Positions 24,247-33,773 are shown, counted from the first letter of the stretch. The stretch: DNA of 64,000 nt from Tsukamurella pseudospumae (GCF_001575205.1 NZ_LSRE01000012.1:248001-312000); one strand, 5' to 3'. Program-made: numbers and translations. The notes: a model not told the origin generated them from the sequence alone.

Positions 24247-25349
24247 GCCGCTCCGATCCTCGACACCCACTTGGTCTGATGCACGCCGGGCCGCGCCGCG
24301 GCGATCAGCCGGCACGGGTAGCCGTGGTCGAGGTCGAGGACCTCGCCGTTGAGCTGCAGTGCGAGCAACGAGGTCTCGTCGCGCACCTTCGCGGACGCCA
24401 TCGTCGATTGGGCGTACAGCCCCAGCTCCCTCGACGCGAACCGCAGGTCGGCACCGTCGAGGCCGGCGAGCGCGGCGAGGTCCGCGACGCGCACCCCGGT
24501 CCACCAGGCGTACTGCGTCCAGCCCTCCACGCAGGCGATGGGCAGCCGGACGGTGTGCTGCGGGAGGGCCCGCAGCTCGGCGAGCGTGAGCTCGACCTTC
24601 CGCGGGCCGTCGAGCATGAGCCGGAAGTCCGGCGAGCGAACGTGTTCCACCACGCCGGCGGCCGCGGCGGTACGATTGACCGGCATGCTCTGCGGCCCTC
24701 GACCGGACCGCGGCGCGAGCACGCCCAGCCGGTGCAGCCCCGGGATCGACTGGCTCCCGACGGTGACCACCGCCAGCCCGGCGGCGGCGAATCCGGCGGT
24801 GAGGACGGTGCGCCGGGACACGCCGGGCACCCACGCCGCCTCCATGCTGCCGCGCCGGAATGCCGCGATCACCAGCGGCAGCTTGATCGCGAGGTGGATC
24901 GAGACCGCGCCGAGCACCACGAAGGCCGTCGCGTAGTGCGCCGTCGGGAAGAAGAACTTCCACGCGTACCACTGCGCGATGTTCAGGAGGCCGGTGAACA
25001 GCTGGAAGAGCATCGACGCCACCAATGCGAAGGTCGCGATGCGCTCGAGGAGCCGCGGCAGCGACCCGATGATGGGTCGCTCGAACAACTTCGGGTAAAC
25101 GGCCGCCAGTTTCAGCAGCACCAGCGGGATCGCGGCCACACCCGATGTGATGTGCACGCCCTGCGTGAGCTGGTAGACCCAGATCGGCGAGCGCGGCTCC
25201 ACGAACCACGAGGGCGGGTGCTGCAGCCAGTGACTGAACAACCCCGTCGAGAAGCACACGATGATGCACACACCGAGCATCGCGCCGAGCCGGGCCGCCA
25301 CCGCGGGGCGGCGGAGCGCGGGCGGGCCGGTGGGCGACGGTGCGGTCAC
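24243..25349 (-). CDS. Membrane-anchored molybdopterin (sulfite-oxidase-fold) oxidoreductase
   Basis: This 368-residue protein has an N-terminal half with four to five membrane helices and conserved His, as in a cytochrome-b-like anchor (GVHITSG, HYATAFVVLG). It is followed by an RRTVLTAGFAAAGLAV segment and a sulfite-oxidase-fold domain with the Mo-ligand Cys in IACVEGWTQ and the closing HGYPCRLIAAARPGVHQTKWVSRI. The GTG at 25349 overlaps the methyltransferase stop. It is probably an extracytoplasmic oxidoreductase; the substrate is unknown. Confidence 0.8.
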   Translation of the reverse strand: MTAPSPTGPPALRRPAVAARLGAMLGVCIIVCFSTGLFSHWLQHPPSWFVEPRSPIWVYQLTQGVHITSGVAAIPLVLLKLAAVYPKLFERPIIGSLPRLLERIATFALVASMLFQLFTGLLNIAQWYAWKFFFPTAHYATAFVVLGAVSIHLAIKLPLVIAAFRRGSMEAAWVPGVSRRTVLTAGFAAAGLAVVTVGSQSIPGLHRLGVLAPRSGRGPQSMPVNRTAAAAGVVEHVRSPDFRLMLDGPRKVELTLAELRALPQHTVRLPIACVEGWTQYAWWTGVRVADLAALAGLDGADLRFASRELGLYAQSTMASAKVRDETSLLALQLNGEVLDLDHGYPCRLIAAARPGVHQTKWVSRIGAA

Positions 25350-25972
25350 CGGACCAGCTCCGCGCACCGTCGGCCGGAGTGGTCCAGCCACCGCGCGAGC
25401 CGCAACCCCGCGGTGGCGGCGAGATCGTCGAGAGCGTCGGATCCCACACGCGCCCAGGGGAACCAGACGGACGTGCCGCCCGCTGCCCGCACGCGGATCG
25501 CCTCCCGGAGTACGCCGCGGGTCGCGGGCTCGACCTCCACGACGACGGTGCCGCCGGGTTCCACCAGTGAGGCCGCGCGGCGCAGTAGTCGTGCGGGGTC
25601 ACCGCCGATGCCGATGTTGCCGTCGAGCAGGATCGCGTGCGACCAGCGTCCTTCGCCGGGGAGCGGGGCGAACACGTCGCGCCGCAACGCGGCGGCACCT
25701 CGCTCCCGGGTGAGACGTACGGCATGCGGTGAATCATCCACGCCCAGTGCGGGAATGCCCCGTCGAAGCAGCAGGTCGACGATGCGGCCGGGGCCGCAGC
25801 CCAGGTCCACCGTCGGGCCGTGGCACCAGTCGAGCACGACGGTGAGGAGCGACTCGTCGGCGTGCTCGTGCCCGAGCCAGCGCGCGACGGGCAGCCGCCG
25901 CACCTCGCCTCCGGCGGTCTGCAGCTCGCCGTCGCGGCCCGCCATCACGGCGTCCCAGTGCGCCGCGGTCAC
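25346..25972 (-). CDS. Class I SAM-dependent methyltransferase
   Basis: This 208-residue protein starts at GTG 25972, overlapping the upstream stop (GTGA). SAM motif I is VDLGCGPGRIVDLLLRRG; the acidic motif GVDDSPHAV and the motif-IV region AILLDGNIGIGGDPARLLRR follow. The target is unknown. It is embedded between the DUF2064-type transferase and the Mo-oxidoreductase. Confidence 0.82.
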   Translation of the reverse strand: MTAAHWDAVMAGRDGELQTAGGEVRRLPVARWLGHEHADESLLTVVLDWCHGPTVDLGCGPGRIVDLLLRRGIPALGVDDSPHAVRLTRERGAAALRRDVFAPLPGEGRWSHAILLDGNIGIGGDPARLLRRAASLVEPGGTVVVEVEPATRGVLREAIRVRAAGGTSVWFPWARVGSDALDDLAATAGLRLARWLDHSGRRCAELVR

Positions 25973-26646
25973 GCGCTCCGCTCCCGCTCGGGGAGAAGGG
26001 TTTCCGCAGTTCGGCGGAACCACGAGTCCGGTGCGCATGCGGCGGCCACCGCACGGACGTCGTCGGGCCGATCCACGTCGCGCAGCTCGGGCAGTTCGCG
26101 CGGGTCGAGCCCGGCGTCGGCGAGCGCCCGCCGGGTGGACGAGCCCGTCGATGCGGTCGACATCGGGACGTCCAGCAGACAGGCCAGACGGTCCGCCGCA
26201 CCCTCCGGCACGCCGAGCGCCCACCACCCGCCGTCCTCGGCGGGGCCGAGTGCGGCGGACCGTCGGGATGCTTCGAGGCCGAGCGCCAGCAGGTCGGGCC
26301 GGACCTGCGGGGTGTCCATGCCGATCTGCAGGACGGGACCGTCGCCGAGCTCGGCGGCGCGGTGGTGCGCCGCGATCAGCCGCTCGGCGAGCCCGCCCTC
26401 CGTCTGCCCGAAGACCTCACAGCGGACGAGCAGCTCGCGCAGTCCGGCACCGTCGACGGCGTCCTCGAGCCTCCCGCCGAGCGCCACCGCGCACCGGGCG
26501 CCGGGCACGGCGAGCGCCGCGGTCACGGTGTCGCGGAGCGCGGCGGCGGCCAGTCGGGCCGCGTCATCAGCACTGTACGTGCAGGTCAGTCGGGTCTTGA
26601 CCAGTCCGGGGACGGGCGCCTTGGCGACCACCAGCACGGTGCTCAT
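25969..26646 (-). CDS. DUF2064/TIGR04282-type nucleotidyl- or glycosyltransferase-like protein
   Basis: This 225-residue protein has a GT-A-like fold: VLVVAKAPVPGLVKTRL at the start (KTRL is the family hallmark), then QIGMDTPQVRPDLL and GPAEDGGWWALGV. The family is routinely found next to GT2 and methyltransferase genes. The ATG at 26646 overlaps the GT2 stop. The reaction is not established. Confidence 0.82.
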   Translation of the reverse strand: MSTVLVVAKAPVPGLVKTRLTCTYSADDAARLAAAALRDTVTAALAVPGARCAVALGGRLEDAVDGAGLRELLVRCEVFGQTEGGLAERLIAAHHRAAELGDGPVLQIGMDTPQVRPDLLALGLEASRRSAALGPAEDGGWWALGVPEGAADRLACLLDVPMSTASTGSSTRRALADAGLDPRELPELRDVDRPDDVRAVAAACAPDSWFRRTAETLLPERERSA

Positions 26647-27308
26647 CGCGCCGCCCGCAGGAAGTCGACGGTGGCTCGGACCGTGCCGCGCACCGACCCG
26701 GAGACCTTGGAGCGCCCACCCGTGCGGGGGCCGTAGCGGACCGGCCGCTCGACCACTCGCCAGCCGGCCGCGCCGGCGCGCGCGAGCAGTTCGACGGGGT
26801 AGCCCGAGCGACGATCCTCGACGCCGAGTCCCAGCACGGCGTCGCGGCGCACGGCGCGCATCGGGCCGATGTCGTGCAGGGGCAGCCCGTACCTCCGGCG
26901 CAGACGCGCGGCGACGAGCGCCGACCCCATCCGGGCGTGCCACGGCCAGACGCCGGGGGAGGCGGGGCGGCGCCGCCCGACGGCGAGGTCCGCGCCCGCG
27001 CGCACCGCGGCGACCAGGGACGGGAGCTCGCGGGGGTCCATCGAGCCGTCACCGTCGACGGTGCAGACGAGCGCCGAGCGCGCCGCGCTGACCCCGGCGT
27101 GGACGGCGCTGCCGTATCCGGGACGCGGCTCGACGATCACCTCGGCGCCCGCCCGACGCGCCACCTCGGCGGTCCCGTCGGTGGAGCCGTTGTCGACCAC
27201 CAGAGCGATGAAACCGGCAGGGAGGGAAGCGATCACAGGTCCGATCGACGAGGCCTCGTCGCGGCACGGGATCACGACGGTGACCGTGTCCGGCTCGATG
27301 TCTGTCAT
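26643..27308 (-). CDS. Family 2 glycosyltransferase
   Basis: This 221-residue GT2 has VTVVIPCRDEASSIGPV, the VDNGSTDGTAEVA loop, the metal-binding VDGDGSMDP and a C-terminal RRSGYPVELLARAGAAGWRV. It resembles dolichyl-phosphate-mannose or polyprenyl-glucose synthases without a membrane tail. It is the first gene of a five-gene overlapping operon (27308 to 23779). The sugar and acceptor are unknown. Confidence 0.87.
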   Translation of the reverse strand: MTDIEPDTVTVVIPCRDEASSIGPVIASLPAGFIALVVDNGSTDGTAEVARRAGAEVIVEPRPGYGSAVHAGVSAARSALVCTVDGDGSMDPRELPSLVAAVRAGADLAVGRRRPASPGVWPWHARMGSALVAARLRRRYGLPLHDIGPMRAVRRDAVLGLGVEDRRSGYPVELLARAGAAGWRVVERPVRYGPRTGGRSKVSGSVRGTVRATVDFLRAAR

Positions 27309-27432
27309 GTCTTTCACGCTAGGAAGGACGTGCCGTCCGGGCCAGGCGTTCGCGATGACGAAAGTGTGACGGTGCGCCGTCACATGCCGTTCGGGCTGTC
27401 GGTGGCGCGGTTGCGTCGATACCGTCGATGCC

Positions 27433-28827
27433 ATGCCGAGTGAACCGGTCGCGTCCAGCGGTGCCGCGTGTCGCACGTCCCGCGGTCCTGCTCGCGGCGA
27501 CCTGGCGTGGGCCGCGGGCGCGGTGCTGCTCGTCGCGGCGGCGATGATCGTCCCGCACCTGTTCGACGTCGGGTTCCGCATGCGCCTGGTCGCGGAGTCC
27601 GCGCCGCTGTTCGGGAAGTTCCGCCTGCACACCGGTCCCGGCACCGTGCCCGCCCTGGTCATCGCGTTCGCGGTCGTACTGTGGGGCCCCGCGCTGGCCC
27701 GCCGCCTGCCCTTCGGCCGGCTCGTCGCGCTCTCCTCGGTGGTGCTGTTCGCATGGGCGCTGAGCCTGGGCACCATCGCGGGGTGGCAGCGCCTCGCGAC
27801 CAAGCTGAGCGGCTACGACCAGTACCTGCACGAGGTGCCCGGGGCGAGCGCGCACGTCGGGGCGGCCGTCCGGGACTTCGCCCGCCGCATCCCCGACTAC
27901 CAGCCCGACTCGTGGACGGTGCACGTCTCGGGTCACCCGCCGGGGGCGCTGCTGACCTTCGTCGGGCTGGACCGGATCGGCCTGGGCGGCGGCACCTGGG
28001 CCGCACTGTTCTGCACGGCCGCGGGCGCCTCGGCCGCGGCGGCGGTCCTGCTCACGGTCCGCACGCTGGGCACGGAGGAGATCGCCCGGTGCAGCGCGCC
28101 CTTCCTGGCCCTGTTCCCGGGCGCGCTGTGGCTAGCACCGTCGGGCGACGCCTACTTCGCCGGCACGGCCGCCTGGGGGATCGCGGCGCTGGCGGTCGCG
28201 GCGGTCTCCCGCGGCCGGCGCGCGGCGGCCTTCGGCGTGCTCGCGGGCCTGATCCTGGGGTGGTCGGTCTTCCTCAACTACGGCCTGGTCCTCATGGGCC
28301 TGATGGCGGTGACGGTGCTGCTCATCGCCCGGAACCCCCGCCCGCTGTTCACCGCGGTCCCCGCGGCCCTGGCGGTGGTCGGGCTGTTCGCGCTCGCCGG
28401 CTTCTGGTGGCTGGACGGCTACCACGGCGTGGTGCTGCGCTACTACCAGGGCATCGCCTCCTTCCGGCCCTTCGTCTACTGGGGCTGGGCGAACCTCGCC
28501 GCCGCGGCGTGCGCGTTCGGCGTCGCGGGCGCCGCCGCGATCGGCCGGGTGCCGGGGTTGCTGAGGCACATCCGCCGCCCCCTGCTGGGGACCCCGGCGG
28601 CACTCATCGGCCTCGTCGCGGGCGCCGCGCTGATGGTGCTCGCCGCGGACCTGTCCGCGCTCAGCAAGGCGGAGGTCGAGCGGATCTGGTTGCCGTTCAC
28701 CGTGTGGATCGCGGCCGGAGCGGGAATGCTCTGGTACGGAAGGGGTGACGCGACCGCGCGGGCCTGGCTCGCGGCCCAGGCGGTGGGCGCGCTGCTCGTG
28801 GCCCACACGGTGCTGATCTACCAGTGA
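27433..28827 (+). CDS. Polytopic membrane protein, GT-C-like
   Basis: This 464-residue protein has about eleven or twelve hydrophobic helices. An extracytoplasmic loop after the second helix pair carries YQPDSWTVHVSGHPPGALL, and an acidic/aromatic loop FWWLDGYHGVVLRYYQGI follows later. The layout is that of mycobacterial GT-C mannosyl/arabinosyl-transferase-like proteins. It is divergent from the GT2 operon (124 bases apart) and directly upstream of a two-component system. The assignment is topological only. Confidence 0.65.
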   Translation: MPSEPVASSGAACRTSRGPARGDLAWAAGAVLLVAAAMIVPHLFDVGFRMRLVAESAPLFGKFRLHTGPGTVPALVIAFAVVLWGPALARRLPFGRLVALSSVVLFAWALSLGTIAGWQRLATKLSGYDQYLHEVPGASAHVGAAVRDFARRIPDYQPDSWTVHVSGHPPGALLTFVGLDRIGLGGGTWAALFCTAAGASAAAAVLLTVRTLGTEEIARCSAPFLALFPGALWLAPSGDAYFAGTAAWGIAALAVAAVSRGRRAAAFGVLAGLILGWSVFLNYGLVLMGLMAVTVLLIARNPRPLFTAVPAALAVVGLFALAGFWWLDGYHGVVLRYYQGIASFRPFVYWGWANLAAAACAFGVAGAAAIGRVPGLLRHIRRPLLGTPAALIGLVAGAALMVLAADLSALSKAEVERIWLPFTVWIAAGAGMLWYGRGDATARAWLAAQAVGALLVAHTVLIYQ

Positions 28828-28846
28828 AGGATGGAGGGAGCAGGGC

Positions 28847-29548
28847 GTGAACGACGAACGGTACGTGCTCATCGCCGACGACGACCCGCTGGTCAGCGAC
28901 GTCGTGCGCCGCTATCTCGAGCGGGACGGCCTGCTCACGTCCGTCGTCGCCGACGGTGCCGCGGCCGCCGAGCACCTCGCCGCCGGCCGGGTGCGCCTCG
29001 CGGTGCTCGACGTGATGATGCCCGGCCCGGACGGCATCGAGCTGTGCCGCCGGGTGCGCGGTGGGGAGGCCGGCGCACCGTCGGACCTGCCCCTGATCCT
29101 GCTCACCGCGCTCGGGGAGGAGGACGACCGGGTGACGGGCCTCGCCGCGGGCGCCGACGACTACGTCACCAAGCCCTTCAGCCCCCGTGAGCTGGCGCTG
29201 CGCGTCGCGTCGGTACTGCGCCGCGCGCACCGGGAACCGACGGCCGCGGTCAGCGAGGGCGCGGTCACCGTCGACACCGCGGCGTGTGTCGCGACGGTGC
29301 ACGGCAGAGTCGTGTCGACGACGCGTCGCGAGTTCGACCTCCTCGCGCATTTCCTCGCCCACCCCGGCGAGGTGTTCAGCCGCGAGGACCTGCTGGAGCA
29401 GGTCTGGGGGTGGCAGTTCGGCGACATGTCGACGGTGACGGTCCACGTGAAACGTCTGCGCGCCAAGCTCGGCGAGGAGCACCGGATCGAGACGGTGTGG
29501 GGCCGCGGATACCGCTGGGGCGCCGGTGAGGAGGACGACGATGCCTGA
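28847..29548 (+). CDS. OmpR-family response regulator
   Basis: This 233-residue protein has a receiver domain with acidic pocket ADDDP and phospho-acceptor Asp near 55 (AVLDVMMPG), Thr in LTALG and Lys in TKPFS. The winged HTH has [20 protein letters not shown], then VKRLRAKL and the closing GRGYRWG. GTG 28847 follows GGAGGGAG. It overlaps the kinase gene by eight bases. Confidence 0.92.
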   Translation: MNDERYVLIADDDPLVSDVVRRYLERDGLLTSVVADGAAAAEHLAAGRVRLAVLDVMMPGPDGIELCRRVRGGEAGAPSDLPLILLTALGEEDDRVTGLAAGADDYVTKPFSPRELALRVASVLRRAHREPTAAVSEGAVTVDTAACVATVHGRVVSTTRREFDLLAHFLAHPGEVFSREDLLEQVWGWQFGDMSTVTVHVKRLRAKLGEEHRIETVWGRGYRWGAGEEDDDA

Positions 29549-30572
29549 GGTGCTGAAGATCGCGCTGCTCGCGTTGCTGTGGTCGGCGCCGGTGGTGCTC
29601 GCGGGGGCGCTCGTACTGTGGCGAGCGCGGCGCATGTCGCTGCAGATGTCGATGGTGATCCTCGTGCTGATCCCGGTGCTCGCCGTGCTGTCCGGCGTGA
29701 TCGGGGTCAGCGGGTTCATGTTCACCGCCGACTTCACCCGCACCGTGACGGTGCTCGGCGCCGTGCTCGTGGTCGCGGTGCCGGCGGCGGTCGCGCTCGG
29801 ACGGTTCCAGGCCCGACGCACGGTGTGGGAGCGGCAGATCCGCCAACAGGAGCGGGCGGCCGAGGCTTCGCGCCGCGAACTCGTCGCGTGGGTGAGCCAC
29901 GACCTGCGGACGCCGCTCGCCGGGATCCGTGCCATGTCGGAGGCACTCCGCGACGCGGTGGTCACCGACCCCGACGACGTGACCGAGTTCGCGGACCGGA
30001 TCGACCGGGAGACCGTGCGGCTCTCGGCCATGGTGGACGACCTGTTCGAGATGTCCCGGATCCATTCCGGTGCGCTCGCTCTGGACCTCGAGACGATCGA
30101 CGTGCGGGAGGTCGCGGACGAGGTCCGCGCGGGCCTGGCGCAGGTCGCGGCGCGGGCGCAGGTGACACTGGAACTCGATGCGCCCGAGCCGGTCCCGGCG
30201 CCCGTCGGGGTATCGGCGCTCGCCCGGATCCTGCGCAATCTCGTGCTCAACGCCCTCGCCCACACGCCGGCGGGCGGCACGGTGACGATCGCCGTTCGCC
30301 GCGACGGAGACGAGGTGGTGCTCCGCGTGGACGACACGGGTACCGGCATCGCCGACGTCGACCTGGAGCGGATCTTCGACCTCGCCTACCGTGGTACCGC
30401 GCACCGGTCGCCCGTGAACACCGACGGCCTCCCGGCGGGCACCGGGATGGGACTGGCCATCGCGCGGGGCCTCGTGGACGTGCACGGGGGCACCGTCGTC
30501 GCGGCGAACCTGCGGCGCGGCGCCCGGTTCGAGGTGCGGCTACCGGGCGGGCTCAGCGCAGAGGAGCGGTAG
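29541..30572 (+). CDS. Sensor histidine kinase
   Basis: This 343-residue kinase has two or three N-terminal membrane helices (residues 5-85) and almost no extracytoplasmic loop, so it probably senses within the membrane. The H-box is [11 protein letters not shown] (His120), the N-box [12 protein letters not shown], the G1 box [10 protein letters not shown] and the G2 box [11 protein letters not shown]. There is no HAMP domain. Its last 20 bases overlap the convergent epimerase gene. Confidence 0.9.
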   Translation: MPEVLKIALLALLWSAPVVLAGALVLWRARRMSLQMSMVILVLIPVLAVLSGVIGVSGFMFTADFTRTVTVLGAVLVVAVPAAVALGRFQARRTVWERQIRQQERAAEASRRELVAWVSHDLRTPLAGIRAMSEALRDAVVTDPDDVTEFADRIDRETVRLSAMVDDLFEMSRIHSGALALDLETIDVREVADEVRAGLAQVAARAQVTLELDAPEPVPAPVGVSALARILRNLVLNALAHTPAGGTVTIAVRRDGDEVVLRVDDTGTGIADVDLERIFDLAYRGTAHRSPVNTDGLPAGTGMGLAIARGLVDVHGGTVVAANLRRGARFEVRLPGGLSAEER

Positions 30573-31584
30573 CGAACTCGGCCAGGCCCCGCTCGGGCCC
30601 GATCGCCGCCGTGAATCCGAGTTCCGCCGCGGCGCGGGCGGGGTCGGCCACGATGTGCCGAACGTCGGGGGCGCGGAACTCGCCCGTCACCACGGGTTCG
30701 GGGGCGTCGGCGGTGTCGCGGGCCAGGATCCGCGCGACCTCTCCGATCGTGACCGGGACGCCCGAGCACACGTTGTACGTTCGGAAGGCTTCCCGCGGCT
30801 CGGCGTGCAGCGCCAGGAGGTTGGCCCGGGCCACGTCGCGCACGTGCACGAAGTCCCGGGTCTGCCGGCCGTCCTCGAAGACGCGCGGTGCGCGCCGGGC
30901 GGCCAGCGCGGAGCGGAAGATCGACGCCACCCCCGCGTACGGGGTGTCTCGCGGCATCCGCGGGCCGTAGACGTTGTGATAGCGCAGCGCGATCACCGAG
31001 CCGCCGGTCGCCCGCGTCCACGCCGCGGCGTAGAACTCCTGCGCCGCTTTGGAAGCCGCGTACAGACCGTTCGGGGCGATCGGCGCCTCCTCCCTCGTCG
31101 GGGCCCACCGCGCGACGGCGCCGTCGGGCAGGATCCGCTCGAATCGTCCGGCCCGCAGGTCGTCGACGGTGCGCGGCAGCGGCGTCGCGGGCCGCCCGTC
31201 CGCGTCGACGAAGGCACCGTCGCCGTACACGACCATCGACGAGGCCAACACCAGGCGGCGGCAGCCGACCCGGGCCATCGCGGCGAGCAGCTCGGCCGTG
31301 CCCAGGTCGTTGTTGGCGGCGAACAGCGGCGCGTCCGCGGCGTCGACACCGGCGCCGACCGCGGCGGCCTGATGACAGACGACGTCCACGCCGCGCAGCG
31401 CGTCGTCGAGACCCTGCGCGTCGAGGAGGTCGAGCCGCCGCACGCCGTCGGGGGTCGCGTCCGTGTCGTGCGCCTGGGGGAGCATCGTGTCGATGCCGAC
31501 GACCTCGTGCTCGCCGCCCGCGTCGAGCAGGTCGGAGATGTGCGAGCCGATGAACCCGGCGGCGCCGGTGAGGAGTACGCGCAT
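30553..31584 (-). CDS. NAD-dependent epimerase/dehydratase
   Basis: This 343-residue extended SDR has the Rossmann motif [13 protein letters not shown] at the N-terminus, [11 protein letters not shown], and the catalytic Tyr-Lys in [11 protein letters not shown] (Y-x3-K). [23 protein letters not shown] is typical of UDP-glucose/dTDP-sugar 4-epimerase-like enzymes. It probably modifies a nucleotide sugar for the envelope; the exact substrate is not readable. Confidence 0.85.
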   Translation of the reverse strand: MRVLLTGAAGFIGSHISDLLDAGGEHEVVGIDTMLPQAHDTDATPDGVRRLDLLDAQGLDDALRGVDVVCHQAAAVGAGVDAADAPLFAANNDLGTAELLAAMARVGCRRLVLASSMVVYGDGAFVDADGRPATPLPRTVDDLRAGRFERILPDGAVARWAPTREEAPIAPNGLYAASKAAQEFYAAAWTRATGGSVIALRYHNVYGPRMPRDTPYAGVASIFRSALAARRAPRVFEDGRQTRDFVHVRDVARANLLALHAEPREAFRTYNVCSGVPVTIGEVARILARDTADAPEPVVTGEFRAPDVRHIVADPARAAAELGFTAAIGPERGLAEFATAPLR

Positions 31585-31647
31585 GGATCCATCGTGACCG
31601 GCACCGGGCGGCGCGTCGAGATCCGCGTGCCGCCCGTCACCGACTCG

Positions 31648-32487
31648 TCACACGTGCGCGGCGTTGTCCGCGATGAGCCCCGCGAGCTGCTCCGGCCGCT
31701 CATCGGGGATCCAGTGACTCACCCCGTCGAGCACGACGAACCGGTACGGCCCGTCCACGTACTCACCGGCGAGCTCCGCACCGGCGCGGCTGAGCGCGAT
31801 GTCGTCGGTGCTCCAGACGTAGGTCACGGGGCAGCCGATCCGCGTGCCCTCGCCCGGCTTCACCGCGGTGAAGGGCATGCCGCGGTAGTAGTTCAGGCCG
31901 CCGCCCAGGAGCCCGGGCGTCAGCACCTCGTCGACGACGGTGCCGATCGCCGGGCCCGGCATCCCGCTCGCGCGGAGGAAGGCCTCGAACCGGGACGGGA
32001 ACCGTCGGGCCAGGAACTCCGGGACGAACGGGACCTGGAAGAGGTACATGTAGTACGACTTCAGGGCCTGGTCCGAGCGGAGGAAGGCCCGCAGGAAGGC
32101 GAGCGGGTGCGGCACCGAGACAGCGGTCAGCGTGCGCACGAGGTGCGGGTACGACGACGCGGTCAGCCAGGCCGTCGACGCGCCCCAGTCGTGCCCGACC
32201 AGGTGCGCCGGACCGGTGCGCTCCAGCAGCGCGGCGATGTCCGCCGCCAGCTCGGAGCTGCGGTACTGCCAGCGCCGGGGCGGGGTCGCCGTGCGCGCGT
32301 ACCCGCGCTGCCACGGGACGACGGTGCGGTACCCCCGCGCGTGCAGGTGCTCCGATACGGCCGCCCAGGACGTGGGCGTCTGCGGGAAGCCGTGCAGCAG
32401 AACGACGATCTCCCCGTCGATCGGTCCGCTGTCGACGACCGGGAAGACCAGTCCCGACCTGGTGAACTCCGTGATCCGTTCCGTCAT
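31648..32487 (-). CDS. Alpha/beta hydrolase, epoxide-hydrolase-like
   Basis: This 279-residue protein has LLHGFPQTPTSW (HGxP oxyanion motif) and the nucleophile elbow GHDWGAS with Asp as nucleophile, as in epoxide hydrolases and haloalkane dehalogenases. A Tyr-containing cap (SYYMYLFQ) and the C-terminal catalytic His in GVSHWIPDE complete the fold. ATG 32487 was chosen for the normal start of the first strand. The substrate is unknown. Confidence 0.85.
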   Translation of the reverse strand: MTERITEFTRSGLVFPVVDSGPIDGEIVVLLHGFPQTPTSWAAVSEHLHARGYRTVVPWQRGYARTATPPRRWQYRSSELAADIAALLERTGPAHLVGHDWGASTAWLTASSYPHLVRTLTAVSVPHPLAFLRAFLRSDQALKSYYMYLFQVPFVPEFLARRFPSRFEAFLRASGMPGPAIGTVVDEVLTPGLLGGGLNYYRGMPFTAVKPGEGTRIGCPVTYVWSTDDIALSRAGAELAGEYVDGPYRFVVLDGVSHWIPDERPEQLAGLIADNAAHV

Positions 32488-32544
32488 GCACTCACCCAAC
32501 CACGCTCGACGGTGCGCGGCATCCGCCCCGGGGCGGAGATGCGC

Positions 32545-32580
32545 GGAACCGTTCGGCGTCCCGGCGCGTCCAATGGGTAG
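32545..32580 (+). repeat. 36-bp repeat, copy 1, upstream of a small membrane protein gene
   Basis: The first bases are GGAACCGTTCGGCG; the tail is CCGGCGCGTCCAATGGGTAG. Copy 2 at 33631-33666 matches in about 31 of 36 positions. In both cases the repeat lies just ahead of a LATL-type coding segment, so the two are a duplicated promoter/leader with the start of its gene. Confidence 0.7.
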
Positions 32581-32607
32581 GGGACGAATTCGTGAGGGGA
32601 GGGCGGG

Positions 32608-32943
32608 ATGCTCAGTGGACCGTTGGTGACGTTGGTGGTCGGCCTGGCCGGTGTCGCCGGCGTGCTCGCGACCCTTGGGCAGCGCACGTGGTCGGAGACG
32701 AGGGACCGCGCCCATCGGATCAGTCACGATGCGCGAACAGAGTGGTGGTGTCGATATCAGTGGGCCGCTGAGCAGGCGAATCAGCAGGAGAACGTCCGTG
32801 CTCAGGAGTTCGGAAAGGCAGTGATGAGTGCCCTGACGGACGAGAGTCCGGTAACCGACAGTGAGCTGGCAATTCTCGCAGCAGTGGCGGCGCGGCTCGC
32901 GATGATGAACACTGACGACGACAGCTCAGGAGGTGCGACATGA
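32608..32943 (+). CDS. Small N-terminally anchored membrane protein
   Basis: This 111-residue protein starts at ATG 32608 behind GAGGGGAGGG. One hydrophobic helix (PLVTLVVGLAGVAGVLATL) is followed by a Trp-rich polar helical domain (WSETRDRAHRISHDA, EWWCRYQWAAEQ). The later codons are less GC-rich than neighbouring genes. It overlaps the next gene by four bases. No family is recognised. A decayed copy of its 5' part lies at 33631-33773. Confidence 0.65.
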   Translation: MLSGPLVTLVVGLAGVAGVLATLGQRTWSETRDRAHRISHDARTEWWCRYQWAAEQANQQENVRAQEFGKAVMSALTDESPVTDSELAILAAVAARLAMMNTDDDSSGGAT

Positions 32944-33113
32944 GCGATTACGACAGCGCAAAAGCACGAGCTAACGCGAAGTTCGAGCTCACTGGCGATT
33001 CGCCACGGTCTCGACAGCTCAGCGCGGAAATCCTGGTCAAAGTCGCTCGCCGCCGGGGCGAGGAGCCGGAGCAGTGGGTTCTCGACGTCGCGGAGGGCCG
33101 CCTCCCGGCGTGA
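32940..33113 (+). CDS. Small protein coupled to the 32608 gene
   Basis: This 57-residue protein starts at ATG 32940, overlapping the preceding stop (ATGA) with AGGAGG ten bases upstream. It is a charged helical peptide (SAKARANAKFELTGD, AEILVKVARRRGEEPEQWVLDVAEG). The function is unknown. The tight coupling suggests it acts together with the anchored protein before it. Confidence 0.65.
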   Translation: MSDYDSAKARANAKFELTGDSPRSRQLSAEILVKVARRRGEEPEQWVLDVAEGRLPA

Positions 33114-33269
33114 CCTGTCAGGCGGAGTAGCTTCCACCGGCCGATTCAGCACGTCCGCCATCGTGCTGGCGAGAGTCGTCCGGCGACGATTCAGCGGATG
33201 TTGAGCGAGGCTTAAGGGTTGAGGCGCACGGTGGAGGGGTCAGCACACCCGCAAGACGGAGGAGTCGTC

Positions 33270-33629
33270 ATGATCACCAGGACCGTCACCATCACCGCAG
33301 CGGTCGCCGCAGCAGCCGGCCTCGCCCTCGTCGCACCCGGAGCGGCGAACGCGTCGCCGAACCCGTGCGACGTCCACCAGACCGTCGTCGCCCACATCGA
33401 GACGCCCAGCTCCAGCGCGTCGATCTGCCGCTGGAAGGGCGACGGCCGCACCGAGTACCGCGGCTTCGGCAAGGGCAACGGCCTGGCGGTGACCGCGCCC
33501 GTCGTGTGGTCGAACGGCTCGTCCTACAGCGCCGTCAACAACGGCTACACCTACCGCCTCGACGTGGGTCGAGGCCTCGCCGTCGTCGCTCCGAACGGTT
33601 ACCAGATCTCGTACGAGCCCGCGATCTGA
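33270..33629 (+). CDS. Small secreted protein
   Basis: This 119-residue protein has a clear signal peptide (MITRTVTITAAVAAAAGLAL..., cleavage likely after AANA). The mature part has two Cys (SPNPCDVHQ and ASICRWKG), which could form one disulfide, and is Gly/Asn/Tyr-rich and beta-like. ATG 33270 follows GGAGG. The function is unknown; it is a small exported protein of unknown family. Confidence 0.75.
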   Translation: MITRTVTITAAVAAAAGLALVAPGAANASPNPCDVHQTVVAHIETPSSSASICRWKGDGRTEYRGFGKGNGLAVTAPVVWSNGSSYSAVNNGYTYRLDVGRGLAVVAPNGYQISYEPAI

Positions 33630-33630
33630 C

Positions 33631-33773
33631 GGAACCGTTCCGCCGCCCGGCGCGTCCAATCGGTAAGGAGGCGACGGGGGACGGACGAGTGACACCATAT
33701 CGGCCACGCTGGTCCCGGGTCCGGCGGGAATCGTCGGCGTTCTCGCGACGCTGTGGCACCGTCGCCCTGCGGA
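33631..33773 (+). pseudogene. Degenerate copy of the leader and N-terminus of the 32608 gene
   Basis: The first 36 bases repeat 32545-32580. Further on, one frame reads ISATLVPGPAGIVGVLATL, matching LSGPLVTLVVGLAGVAGVLATL of the 111-residue protein in its AG-VGVLATL core. The start codon region is disturbed and the reading stops matching before the convergent gene at 33774. It is therefore a truncated duplicate, not a working gene. Confidence 0.6.

Noticed and set aside
23911-26600. An uninterrupted rightward frame of nearly 900 codons
   Set aside because: It is the antisense of the Mo-oxidoreductase/methyltransferase/GT operon, whose genes have intact catalytic motifs and overlapping starts. 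The long frame has no family features and no ribosome binding site.
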